Shown here piece after piece: positions 1-16,100 of a stretch of DNA of 64,000 nucleotides. The stretch comes from Nissolia schottii (lineage: Eukaryota; Streptophyta; Magnoliopsida; Fabales; Fabaceae), in contig QANU01105622.1 in NCBI GenBank assembly GCA_003254905.1, positions 82,441 to 146,440 of the forward strand. Reading direction: 5' to 3'. The translations under genes and the position numbers were made by a program. Position 1 is the first letter of the stretch. Every line of letters begins with the position of its first letter. The notes under the pieces were generated by a model, which saw nothing but the letters and a program-made list of their open reading frames with translations, did not search any database and was not told where the DNA came from.

Positions 1-290
1 CACATACTGTTCAATATATATTAGGAGTGAAATTTTAATTAAGAAATCACTTAAAAAGATTTATCATTTTTTTTAAGAGAATCATAAGACTTTTTGTTGA
101 GTGCACGTCTGGTTTGATGTTAAAAAGAGTTCAAATAATGATTATTATTATTATTATTAATTTTTTAAAAAGAGTATTATCCCTAAATGTATAACATACA
201 TGACATATTATATTTCTCCTAATTTTATGTGCCAAATAGGCCATGGTTGAGTTTTTTTTTACTATCTTTATTTTCTTCTAAAATAAAAAA

Positions 291-501
291 TGTATGTTTA
301 GGTGTGTTTCTTCCCAAGTTATGTGAAGCAGAAGGTTCAAATGCTCGCCGAGGAATGGCTGAACTAAAGAGCTCTGGCATTGTGGCACCAGGACCTGTGC
401 ACCCTGTGCAGTTCACCGCCATTCCTCCACAACCTGCTTTTAACAACCCGGTGGAGTTCACGGCTGAACCCACCGTTGCCCCAGCATCCCCACCATACTA
501 A
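291..501 (+). CDS. Possible 3'-terminal exon of an unidentified gene (5' part outside window)
   Basis: A T-rich stretch ending in TTTAG near 300 looks like an intron acceptor. It is followed by an open frame rich in Pro, Ala and Val that stops with TAA at 499-501. The translation contains two similar pieces, PVQFTAIP and PVEFTAEP, and ends in APASPPY. GC content is clearly higher than in the surrounding AT-rich DNA, which supports coding. I do not recognise the family. An alternative acceptor (GCAG near 331) would change the frame and give a short peptide, so the exon boundaries are uncertain. The upstream exons would lie left of the window. Confidence 0.35.
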
Positions 502-2883
502 GTAGCACATTATACTAGAACAGAGAAAGGAATTATGAGTGAGATACTACACACATGCTTAGTTATATGTAATAATTAAGTTACACCTACGCATATATTA
601 GTTTTGGAATCTATTATCGCTCCCCCCAATATTTGTATTTTGTAATACACACTGTGGCTTACTTCACAGTAATAAGGTGTAGCTTTTATATCTATAAACT
701 GCTTGCTTTAATTTTTGGTCTGGCTAAATACCAACTACTCCCCTCTACCAAGGAATGCGTAAATCAATTGGCAGAGAATTGTTTTTCGCTTAATCAGAAG
801 TCATGGTTTCAATTTTTTGGTATGCAATTGCGTCAACATTCAAAAGGCGAGCCATCCAAGTGTTCGATAGGAGGATATACATATCCATAAATATATCTAG
901 TTATCTGTACTCTTATGTATATAAAAACAAGAACAGCCCAAACTCCATCAATAAAAAATGGTGCTTTTCTTAAAACAGAGCAAGTAAACCAATTGCATTA
1001 ATGTATCAGTCAACCAAATAATTGAAGAACCTTTAAGAAGAAATAATTGAAAAAAATAATTCAGCCAAATTACTGGATTGTAACAACATCTTGAAATTTC
1101 ATGCAGATGAGGCAGTGCCTTCAGAAAATCAGTCAAATAAGGAAAGTCCACAACTCTCAAGTATAAATCTAGTTCTATTGTCCATATTGGTTCCATTGAT
1201 TTATTCGATAGCAGATGACGCACATATTTTTAGTATTGGTTTGGTAGCCAAATAATCAATTATCTCTCATGACTCGCGTGAGTGAGGCCCTACCATGAAG
1301 GTAACGTCTATCCGAAAGCCGAAGTGAACATATATTGCATCATTGTTGATTTCCATCATTTTTGGCCCTCCAAGTTCTGTCCCCAACAATGTCTTGCAAA
1401 TGCTGTTCATGACTTTAGTTTTTGAGGTGAAGGGGAAGACTTGTAGATTATACCGTTCACAAGTTTAAATCTTGTAAAATCTTCATTTATTAGTTTATTA
1501 AATTAGAAGAATTTAATTAATTTTTTAATGAAACATACCATTTTGTTTTTATTAAAACTTTTAAATACTAATTTTATCAATCAATTAAACATATTAATTA
1601 TAATCATTTATTATAATAAAGTTTAAAATTTTTAAAAAAAGTATAAACTCTCAATTTTCCTCCCTTAAATATTACACTGAACAAAAATGAAATAAAATCT
1701 TCTAAGCTCTCTTATTCTTACGTGTTCCATCTTCCCTTAAACTCCCCTGCGTTCCATTTTCTTTCCTCTAAACTCGTGAACATAGCGCCTAAAAAATTAT
1801 CAGCATCGTTCTGCAAATGGATTTCTGTTTATATAATAAAAGACTTGCATCCGGAATGGCAATACAAATATCTTTTATGTTCTTAATACAAAATACGCTT
1901 CTTGTAGTCTAGGCTCATGCCATTAATTAAATTCTTAACACGGTTATTTACTTCGAAATTTTTATATAATTACACTACTACTGAAGTCCCCTAAATTCTG
2001 GAGCCAACAAAAATATTTACAAATGTATAATTTTAGTTTTTTTTTTTTTAAAAAAAGAGTCTAAAATCGCCATAGTGACAATTTCAAACTTTTAAAATTT
2101 TTCTTTTTTAAAAATGTCTAAAATCGCTATAGAGTGCCTAATTTTGGAGCCAACATATCTCGCCGATTAAAGGGTTGGGAGTCGGCCCCAAAAAAATTTT
2201 AATACGATATTATGGTCCAACAAAAATATTTACGAATGTATGATTTTAGATTTTTTTTTTATAAAATCTGAAATCGCCATACTCAGTAACAATTTCGAAC
2301 TTTTAAAATTTTTCTTTTTCAAAAATGTCTAAAATCGCCATAGAGTGTTTGCAATTTCAGTCTTTTTTTTTAAATGTTTAAAATCGCCACAGGATGTGAC
2401 AATTTCAGACCAAAACCTATACATTTGCAAATTTTTGTTTCAACCTATATTTTAATATATGGGTTATACCAAATGGCATAGAAATGTAAAGAGGCCCTCG
2501 CTAGCTATCCAATGTCGGCAAAATCATGTCAATTTTATCCATGCAAGTAATGGAAGGGCCAAAATTAGAAAAATTTAAATCAACACAAGCAAATTAACAG
2601 GTAGGAACCAAAACCTTTAGAAAGATATTCAAATATTGCAGGAATATCATCTAGAATTCAATCTACCATAAGTTGTCAGGGCATCATCAACATCAATGTA
2701 GCATGCACAAAAATAAAACCCTATAAAACAAAACTACCATAGCCTGATAGCCACACACACAACGCAGATCGCCCCAAAACAATCCAAACCCCGAAAAAGG
2801 CATTCAGGTTGAGGGAGAAAAAGGACAAAATCAGTAGGTATCATCACAACCAACCACACACACACCATTAGAGACACTAATAT
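502..2883. other. Intergenic, AT-rich, with an internal repeat near 2000-2450
   Basis: I see no convincing gene. Short open frames (for example around 633-890 and, on the minus strand, 948-1223) have no recognisable protein features. The only structure is a repeated block at about 2000-2450 (listed separately). The last few hundred bases before 2884 should include the 3' UTR of the minus-strand beta-tubulin gene. Confidence 0.6.
2000..2450. repeat. Degenerate tandem repeat, unit about 220 bp, with CTAAAATCGCCATAG-like motifs
   Basis: Two consecutive related blocks (about 2005-2150 and 2220-2345) both contain AACAAAAATATTTAC, a poly(T)/poly(A) stretch, then TAAAATCGCCATA, CAATTTC and TTTTAAAATTTTTCTTTTT in the same order. 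A shortened third copy of the TCTAAAATCGCCATAG part continues to about 2450. It is non-coding. The origin is unknown; it could be the subterminal region of a transposon or a local expansion. Confidence 0.55.
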
Positions 2884-4963
2884 TTAGGAATCCTCTTCCT
2901 GAATCTCTTCCTCATCTTCATATCCGTATTCATCCTCATCTGCAGTGGCATCCTGGTACTGCTGGTACTCAGAGACAAGATCGTTCATGTTGCTCTCGGC
3001 CTCGGTAAACTCCATCTCATCCATGCCCTCTCCAGTGTACCAATGCAAGAAAGCCTTTCTGCGGAACATAGCAGTGAATTGTTCACTCACCCTGCGGAAC
3101 ATTTCCTGAATAGATGTAGAGTTGCCAATGAAAGTGGATGCCATCTTTAGGCCAGTTGGAGGGATATCACAGACAGTGGATTTGACATTGTTAGGGATCC
3201 ACTCAACGAAGTATGATGAATTCTTGTTCTGGACATTGATCATCTGCTCATCGACCTCCTTGGTGCTCATCTTGCCACGGAACATGGCAGATGCGGTTAA
3301 GTAGCGGCCGTGGCGCGGATCAGCTGCACACATCATGTTCTTGGCGTCCCACATCTGTTGGGTCAACTCGGGTACAGTGAGAGCCCTATACTGCTGTGAT
3401 CCGCGGGATGTAAGCGGTGCAAAACCCACCATGAAGAAGTGAAGACGAGGGAACGGAATTAGATTCACCGCAAGTTTTCGGAGATCAGAGTTAAGTTGTC
3501 CAGGGAATCGAAGACAACATGTGACACCGCTCATGGTGGCAGAGATAAGATGATTGAGATCTCCAACTGTGACAACCAAAAACCAAGACAATTTCAGTAA
3601 GGAATTATAAAGGAAATTGAATTTCTATGTAACAATAGCATCATTAGCAAATTATTGAACTCACAGCTTGGAGTGGTGAGCTTAAGGGTGCGGAAGCAGA
3701 TGTCGTAGAGAGCTTCGTTGTCCAAAACCATGCACTCATCGGCATTCTCAACAAGTTGGTGAACCGAGAGTGTAGCGTTGTAAGGCTCAACAACGGTGTC
3801 AGACACCTTGGGAGATGGGAACACGGAGAAGGTGAGCATCATTCGATCAGGGTACTCCTCCCTGATCTTAGAGATCAAAAGGGTTCCCATTCCAGAACCA
3901 GTTCCACCACCAAGGGAGTGGCACACCTGAAACCCTGAAACAATACGACAAAAAATGTCACCACCAAATGACATGTATGAAAAGGAACAATAACCTCAAA
4001 TGTAGGAATTCTGTATAGTCAATTCACAAATTAAAGGCAGACAAATCTTGCCCTAATGATCAACTACAAATTAATTATCAACATCAACACTAATTTGTTG
4101 TTCAATACCGTCTTTGCACACAAATCGACCATGGAAAATTACCGCACAATATTGAGATGGGAATTGCCTGTCCCTGTTCTAATTCTACATTATTTCATGT
4201 TCAAAGCCATGCAAACGGGGGAAAATCCATGGTAGCTTTCAATTTTCGCAACAAAGTATCAATCGCACTTCGAAATACACATATAAAACAACGCGACTTT
4301 CCGGATCAAGATATACTCCCTACTTCATCGTCATTTCTTCGCATTTACAACACAGCGTTGAAAACCAGAGACCACAGGTTTTCACTCAAAGACACTCAAT
4401 CAAAGGCACACACACAAACTAAAAATTTAAAAAAAAAAATCGAATGGAAGAATATTGTTACAAACAAAAATCTAAAGCAGCAGTAAAATAGCGTTAAATC
4501 TGCGGAAAGGGGGAAAAACTAGTAGCAATCATTGAAACCCTAACTTCGGAACTTCGAAGTTAACAATACCTTGAAGACAGTCACAGTTCTCTGCCTCCTT
4601 CCTGACGACATCTAGCACTGAGTCAATCAACTCGGCCCCCTCTGTGTAGTGTCCTTTCGCCCAGTTGTTACCGGCGCCGGACTGCCCGAAGACGAAGTTA
4701 TCCGGCCGGAAAATCTGACCGTACGGACCAGATCTGACGCTGTCCATGGTTCCTGGCTCCAGATCCATAAGCACCGCCCTCGGCACGAATCGGCCGCAAC
4801 TCGCTTCATTGTAGTACACGTTGACTCGCTCGAGTTGCAGATCGTTGTCCCCCTGGTACCTCCCCGTCGAATCGATCCCGTGTTCCGCGCACACTACCTC
4901 CCAGAACTTTGCTCCGATCTGGTTCCCACATTGTCCTCCCTGGATGTGAAGAATCTCACGCAT
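2884..4963 (-). CDS. TUB: Beta-tubulin, complete, three exons
   Basis: Coding exons on the minus strand are 4963-4570, 3934-3665 and 3566-2884, joined at GT-AG introns of 635 and 98 bp; the spliced CDS is 1347 nt, 448 residues. Beta-tubulin pairs with alpha-tubulin and polymerises into microtubules; it binds exchangeable GTP. The sequence begins [17 protein letters not shown], where the MREI tetrapeptide is the known tubulin mRNA autoregulation signal. It contains the GTP-binding loop GGGTGSG near residue 140 and ends in an acidic tail ([18 protein letters not shown]) that on microtubules is exposed for motors and MAPs. Three exons with phases conserved across plant beta-tubulins support the splice sites: exon 1 ends in CAAG and joins GGTTTCAG; exon 2 ends in AGCT and joins TTGGAG. 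The start is the family-invariant MREI; the frame upstream of it is UTR. No lesions were seen, so it is presumably functional. Confidence 0.97.
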
Positions 4964-5095
4964 TTTCCAAGAGTGAGTCGAAACGGAACGAACTTTAGAG
5001 AGAGAATGTGAGAGCACGAGTTTCAGAGGGAGAACCGGTGAGAGAGTGAAAGTGGAACTTTCGTATGCGAAATGAGAGTTGAAGAAAATGAAGAG

Positions 5096-5102
5096 TTTTA
5101 TA
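5096..5102 (-). promoter_or_regulatory. TATA box of the beta-tubulin gene
   Basis: Read on the minus strand the sequence is CCACCTATAAAACTC, a good TATAAAA box 133-139 bp upstream of the ATG. Transcription would start roughly 30 bp downstream, leaving a 5' UTR of about 100 nt that is rich in CT/GA (CTCTCACCGGTTCTCCCTC). Confidence 0.7.
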
Positions 5103-5460
5103 GGTGGGAGGTAACGGGCTTGTGGCGGCGTTAAGTGGGCCTTGGTAGCTAACGGGGAAATTGACGGCGCCGTTGGTTTAAGGGGGAATTTAAAATTTGA
5201 AAAGCAAACGGAAATTTTTGAATCTAATAGGGAAGTATCCTGTGTAGTCAAGCGCAGCTGTTCTCTTCATTAGTGACCGTTGAGTATCGGAGTCCGTTCG
5301 ACACGTGGAGAGTCAGGATTTGGTGAATTTCCGGCCGTTAATGCGTTGGAGTAGTGAATCAGGTGTCCCCTTTGGAACCCATATCGAGACCTGCAAGGGT
5401 TGGGAGTGGGACGGTGACGCTCGATGTTCGCGAGTGAGCGCCACGCGCCTTTTGCATGTG

Positions 5461-9189
<3,729 letters not shown>

Positions 9190-11804
9190 ATGGCGAACAA
9201 GAGGCAGCGACTTGCACGGAAGCGTTTCAGGGAAGAGCATCCTGAGCTCATCCCGAAGCCAGAACCGACGCCTCCCAAGGACCCCGACAAGAGCAAGAAG
9301 AAGAAGAAGAGCTCGTTCAAGCGCAAAAAATCCGATTCCAACGAGCTCGGCGTCACCAAAAAGACCTTCAAGAGCAATTACCGAAAACACCCTCTCAGAA
9401 TCCCCGGCATGAAGCCCGGCGACAGCTGCTTCATCTGCAAGGCCAAGGACCATATTGCCAAGTCATGCCCTGAAAAATCTGAATGGGAAAAGAATAAGGT
9501 TTTGTTTCTTCTTCTATGTTTAGGGTTTAGGTTTCAATAGCATGCTGTGTTTGTATGAGATTGGTGATGGAACACTGGTTGAGCTGGTTTAGTTCCAACA
9601 TTTAAGTGCTTGTTGTAGGGTCCTACGGCATTTTGAAATCGCGCTGTCTATGGAATAATCAGAAGAAATTCCTGAATAATTGATAGGGTTAATTAATTGG
9701 TTGATAACTTGGTGTAATCTGGATTAGTCACACTTTTGTGATGAAATGGTGGTGTGGTCTTTTGGCAGATATGCTTGCGGTGTAGGCGGCGTGGTCATAG
9801 AGCCAAGAATTGCCCCGAGGTGCAAGATGGTGCCAATAATGAGAAATGTTGTTATAATTGTGGGGAAAATGGGCATTCACTTGCAACGTGCCCTAAGCCT
9901 CTTCAAGAAGGTTTGTTATTTATGACGTGCTTCAGATATATCTGAGCTTGCAAGGGTAGAGTCTGAACATTGTTCTTTTCAGAGTTTTCGATTGATCTTT
10001 GAAATTTTTATGAAGCGGTTCATTACAGATTTCTACTGATCCTCTAGCCTTTCTAGTTTCTACTTTACAGAAGAAGTTCTGGCAGTGTTCTACCTTACTG
10101 AACAATGGAACATTGTTGTTAATGTTGTGCCTTTGATAAAATCTCATCTTCTCTGTGTTTCATTGGTGATGCAGGAGGGACAAAGTTTGCTGAGTGTTTT
10201 GTCTGTAAACAACGTGGACACTTGAGTAAAAACTGCCCTCAAAATACTCATGGCATTTATCCCAAGGTGTTATTATTTCCCTTTGCTGAATTATTGTATA
10301 GCCTTGTCAAATATGTGGTAATATGTTAGTTGAAAACTTGAATCATGAAAGCTTGTTTTTTAAGCTGGGTCTAATCTGTTGCGAATATTTATTTATACTA
10401 GGGTGGTTGTTGTAAAATATGTGGCGGTGTGACACATTTGGCAAAGGATTGTCCTGACAAAGCGAAGAATGGATCTGCTGATAAATGTAAGAGTTTTGGA
10501 AGGATGAATGAATTTTCTACTACTGTATTCCTGGTTTTGATATCAAATGCTGCATTCTTGTATAATATAAATGGCATCCATGTTTTCTTCTATTTTCTTT
10601 TTTGAAACATATGGCTGATATTAGTCATGTTTTTCTGCTATTTAGCTGCATTTAGATCCAACCTACAAATATAGTAATTGCTCACCATATTGTTTGTCAA
10701 CTAAATACGAGTAGTGGAGGTGCACTGTTTTTGTTCCTTTGCCACCTTAGGATAAGTTAGAACAGTTGCTCCTGCTCCCAAAGTAGTGCTATTTTGCTCT
10801 GAAATCTATCAGTTTGGTTCTTATATTGATACTATGGAGCCGTGGGATATCATGAAGTGACTAATCGAACTGGATAATGGTTCTTCATATCTGAGAAGTT
10901 CACTATTACACAGGTTCGGTGGTGGTAGACTGATAGATTATACTATACATGAGTTTCCATTGGGAATTCCAGTTGCATATTACAACTGATTTTTTTGTTT
11001 CTATAGGCTGGAAACTTGATTAGAGCCTGGTTGTTTTTGTGGTCAAAATCGATTTTAACCAATGGAGGTACAAGCTCCTTTTTTGTGAAGCGCATCAGAA
11101 ATCGGGATCGTGGTATTGAAACGTGTTTTCATGTTACCTTTTCAAAACAAACAAGCTCATAGTCATAAGACATGGATACTCCAACCTTCTTGTTTTTGTT
11201 GAATGTTGATCTTGGTTTGTTTTGTCTAATTCATTTAACTGTGCTGTGTTCCTATTCAAAGTGATCAATGTGTTTTCACATACCTTGTTTGAGGTCTCAC
11301 TCATGAAGAAATGTTACAAAGAGGATTAGTATGCATGACTGGGTAATGTTTGGACCCATGCCAAACCTGGGGTTAAAGTGTTCTCTAAGAGAGAAATCAC
11401 AAATGTTCATCATAGAAATGGAAATTAAATTCGAATTGAGTGAAGTGACGTATTTGCTTTGAATATGATTTCTTGCAAGTGATCTGTGGCCTCTCCTTGC
11501 CCTGGCCTAAACTCTCTCTGTTTCAGTTATGATTTCTTCTGATATGATATAAACAATTGCTAAGAATATCAGGACGAATGGTGCTTAACTGCTTATATGT
11601 CATATATGACTTATACCTACATTTCTTCTTCCAGCAGTGAGAACTGAAGTGAGTTTCAGCGGTCAGGTTACCAAATTTGTGAGTGGCGACGATATTGAAG
11701 ATGATTTCATTCCAGACACATATAGTGGCGACAAGAAGTCCTCAAAGTCTAATGATAGCAATGTAAAACCAAAGAAGGGTCCTAAAGTTGTGAACTTCAG
11801 CTAA
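9190..11804 (+). CDS. CCHC zinc-knuckle protein, ZCCHC9-like, five exons
   Basis: Exons 9190-9498, 9769-9910, 10175-10266, 10402-10486 and 11635-11804 join at GT-AG introns into 798 nt, 265 residues. The start MANKRQRLARKRFREEHPE is the first ATG of the open frame. The N-terminus is very basic (Lys clusters about residues 35-47, nuclear or nucleolar type). Five CX2CX4HX4C knuckles follow: CFICKAKDHIAKSC (exon 1), CLRCRRRGHRAKNC and CYNCGENGHSLATC (exon 2), CFVCKQRGHLSKNC (exon 3), CKICGGVTHLAKDC (exon 4). The last exon is acidic then basic and ends GPKVVNFS. Knuckles of this type bind single-stranded RNA or DNA. Length and layout resemble ZCCHC9, a nuclear protein, so a role in RNA processing is likely but inferred. 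A related gene lies just downstream on the same strand. Confidence 0.9.
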
Positions 11805-13113
11805 TGATATTTATGTCGTGATTTATTGTGCTGATGTGGGCTTCCACTTTGCATTTTCTTTCTTCTGTACCTAACCTGGTACAAGGCCTCTACTATTTGT
11901 TGCTGTCTGCAGAATCACTTGCAGAATGAATAGTCTCAAGTTGCCTAAAAGCTTGAAGAAGTGACAAGATAAATCGAAGACCCGTTGCATATTGAAAAGG
12001 GGAACAAACAAAACAATGTAACAATAGTTTTTTTGGTGCAATAACTAGTTTACTCTCTGCCTTTACTTTGTTGATTTGTTTTAGGATGGATTTTCTTGCA
12101 TGATTTTTCAATGCTTTGCATTTGTCATGGTTTATGTTATATAAATATATGTTTCATATTCCTAAGACGCTCTAGCTATATCATTTAGCTTTATCTCTAA
12201 ATCTTTGCAGTATCATATAATTGGTATTTGTGGGGTGTGATTTTTTTGTTGCAATGAGCCGGTTGTTTCCGGTGAAAACTGGTATTTGAAATTGAAGGGT
12301 CAAACAAACTTCAGGAGCCAACTACAATCTGAGTAAAATTCTTTTAACACGTGCGCATAATATATACACACACATATATACACACATATATAGATATAGA
12401 TATATAGATATTATAGATATATAGATATTATACACACATATCGATGACAATGAGACTGGTTGCAATCTTATTTGAAAACATATGTTGAATTTCATTAAAC
12501 GACAAAGTTTTAATAATAATTTGGTATTTTCAACACGAGTTATAGTTGTTTTCACAGGTTTATCATATCTAAAATATTTAGCGTGTCAAGAATGGATTTG
12601 GTTGAAAAGCATCATTGGCATAAGTAAAAATTGAGTAAACTGCCACGTTCGCTCTTGTTATCACAATCGGCACGCCATCGGCACCAAATATTATTTGTCA
12701 AGTAAAAACTAATCACCGTACATTATTTGCACATAAAGTGGGTTCTACGGTGCACCACTTAATTTGTGGTCCACGATGCACTATTCATTTACCCACACTT
12801 CAAAATGTTGCTAAGCATATTTAAAAGTGCAATTTAACCTCACGTTCAAGAATATCAATTAGCCGCATCTTGCAAGGTGTCGCGAAATTCAAGGAGCACT
12901 CTATACACCCCATGTAACCAGGTGCATATAGACGTGGCCTTGTTCAACACTTAATTCGTTTTGTCTGCGCAAATGCATTAACCCTAGCAGGGTTCTTTTG
13001 GTGCTTTCCTAACCATAGTGTTCATCAGTTGCATCACCCGAATTGCTTCGCCGCAATCCCTCAGGCACACAGCTTCATCCCAATCGAAGATTCCACTCTC
13101 CATATCCAGCTCC
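11805..13113. other. Spacer between the two zinc-knuckle genes
   Basis: Contains the 3' UTR of the upstream gene, then AT-rich DNA with a dinucleotide-type microsatellite at about 12360-12440 (TATACACACA and TAGATA units). The last part (about 12980-13113) is open in frame with the next gene and probably serves as its 5' UTR. Confidence 0.6.
12358..12440. repeat. Compound microsatellite (TA/CA/GATA-like)
   Basis: Runs of TATATACACACA followed by TATAGATA units. Simple-sequence repeat in the intergenic spacer; probably length-polymorphic. Confidence 0.8.
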
Positions 13114-16100
13114 ATGAACAGCCAGGGCGAGTTATCCGATCGGAAGAGGTGCAGAGACGCGAGCCCCAATGCGCCACCTTCTCCAGAACAGAGCAGAAGC
13201 AACAAGAAAAAGAAGAAGAGCAAGAAGGGTTCCCTCAATGCAGAACCCAACGGACAGCCGCAGGTATGCCCTAACCCTAATCCAGTAGCCCCGGTCGGGG
13301 CAACACCAATCCCTATTTCCGCAGAAAAGGAACAACGTGCTGAACCGATTGGGGCCACTGCAGAGAATCCTGTATCTGAGTCAACGCCGCAGAAAAAGAA
13401 GTCGAAGAAGAGGAAGAAGGAGATGGAGAAGGATGTATTGCAAGTAGAATCAGAGCAGATGAATGCAAAGGAAGAAGGGGCAGGGCCTAGTGAAGCTAGT
13501 GCAGTGCAGCATCAGGTATGCCATAAGCAAGAAATTGAAACCCTACTAGAGAACAAATGTGTTGAACTGAAGGAAACTAGTGCAGAGCAACCTCAAGTGT
13601 GCTCTAAAGAGGTGTTAGCTCCCATGGTGGTAGTAGACCATGGAAAGGCAAAAGGGATGGGAAAAAATATAGGGGCTGCAGAGCAATCTGAGTTAGGCCC
13701 CGTACCTGATTCAGCTCCTTCAAAAGACACGCCCTCCAAAAAGAAGTCGAAGAAGAAGAATGTGGTCAATGACCAAGGAGTAGAACCCAACGGGTCCATT
13801 GCTGAGGAACTTCAATTATGGCACCCTGTTGAACCGGCAACCTCGATAGGTGTAGAACTGAAGATTGTGAAGGAAATAGGGGTAGGACGAGATGATGTTA
13901 ATGCTGAGCGGGCTTTGGTGTGTTCTAAACATGAACCGGCGATCCCCATAGTCCTAGGAAAGAAAGAAGGGGCCGAATCAATTGAAAGTGGCCCTAAACA
14001 TGAATCAGTCATCCCAGAAGACACAGGAAAGAAAAAAGTGGCGGGACCGAATGAAGCTTCTGTAGAGCACCTGCTTCCTGTACCTGAATCAGCTCCTTCC
14101 AAAAACACACCCCGCAAGAAGAAGTGGGAGAAGAAAAAGAAAAACATCAATGTCCAAGGAGTAGAACCTAAGGGGTCCAATGCTGAGGAACTTCAATTAT
14201 GCCACCCTGGAGACCCAACAATCTCTATAGGTGTAGTGCCGAGGATTGTGAAGGAAATTGGTGCAGGACCAGATGATGTTAATGCTGAGCGGGCTTCAGT
14301 ATGCTCTGAACGTGAACTGGCAATCCCAGTGGATACAGGAAAGAAAGAAGGAGCGGGACCGAATGAAGCTTCGTCAGAACAGCCTGAACTCCTCTTTCCT
14401 GTATCCCATCCAACACTGCCAAAAGATACTCCTCAGCTCAAGCTTCAAGAGGCAGAACCAAAGGAATCCAATAATCCAGAGCACCCTCAAGTATGCTCTA
14501 AACCTAAATCTGCCCCCCAAATAGACTCTCAACATGTAGTTCTGCCCTCAAAGGGAAGTGGGAAGAAGGAAAGGAATTGTGTGCTCAAATGCGAAGTGGT
14601 AGAACCCAACAAACAAAATGACAAGCCACCTGAAATCCCAGTTCAGGGATCTATATGTCTCATAGCAGCATCCCAAACAGACCAAACAATTCCGATAGAC
14701 CAAAAACTCTCAATAAACCCAGTAACCCCAATAGACCCAGAACAGAAAATGGGAAAGAAAAAGAAGCGGAAACTCAGAAGCGAAGTTGCAGGACCCAACA
14801 AACAAAATGACAAGCCACCTGAAATCCCAGTTCAGAGATCTATATGTCCCATAGCAGCATCCCGAACGGACCAAACAATGCTGACAGACCCAAATCTCTC
14901 AATAGACCCAGCAACCCCAATAGACCCAGAACAGAAAATGGGAAAGAAAAGGAGGCGGAAGAAAAGTAAGAGCACTCTCAAAAGCAAAGTGGGAGAACCC
15001 AACAAACAAAATGACAAGCCACCTGAAATCCCAGTTCAGAGATCTATATGTTCCATAGCAGCATCCCAAACGGACCAAACAATTCCAGTAGACCCAAATC
15101 TCTCAATAGACCCAGCAACCCCAATACACCCAGAACAGAAAATAGGAAAGAAGAAGAGGCGGAAGAAAAGTAAGAGCAATCTCAAAAGCAAAGTGGTAGA
15201 ACCCATCAAACAAAATGTCAAGCCACCTGAAATCCCAGTTCAGAGATCTATATGTCCCATAGTAGCATCCCAAATGAACCAACCAATTCTGATAGACCAA
15301 AATCTCTCAATAGACCCAGAACAGAAAATGGTAAAGAAAAAGAGGCGGAAAAAATGTAAGAGCGCTCTCAAAAGCAAAGGTTTAGAATTGGACCATCACA
15401 ATGCTGAGTCAACTGCTAAAATCCTGGATCAAAGAACTACAGGACTGGAAGTCACAAGAGCCCCCATCCAATTCTACTTGATTGGCGGAAGTTCTGTGGT
15501 ATGCAACAAGATCCATATATTTAGTTTATTGTATTCCATGTTGCTCTCTGTTATTACCATAAGCATTTTGTTATGAATGATGCTATTTTTTGCTTTGATA
15601 TTGATACAATTAGAATTAGCCCATTGTAGTGCATAAATGCTAATTTGTTATTTCCAGAGCAAATGCAATGCGGAGCCACCTGCCAAAACCCAGATTCGGA
15701 GAACTAAAGGACTCAAAGTCACTACTACAGTAAAGTTTAAACGGCATGGTGGAAGTTCTGTGGTATGTAATGGGATCCATTGATTCAGTTTCAGTAGCTA
15801 TATTCTATGTTGCTCTAGACTGAAAATAATAGTAAGAAGTTCCAAAAGAATCCCCCCCCCTCTTTTTTAATTGATACAATTGGAATTAGCCTATTGTAGT
15901 TTATAAATGTTAACTTGCTGTTTCCAGAGATGTCTGTCATGCCACCAGCCTGATCACAAATTTAAAAATTGCCCAAGGCTGAAACGCATCCCCAATAATG
16001 AGGAAATTTGCTTCTTTTGTGCGGAAATTGGCCACTCACTCGGAAAATGCTCAGTGTTTAAAGCAGGTATTCTTAAATTTTCATGGTTTTCAAGACTGGC

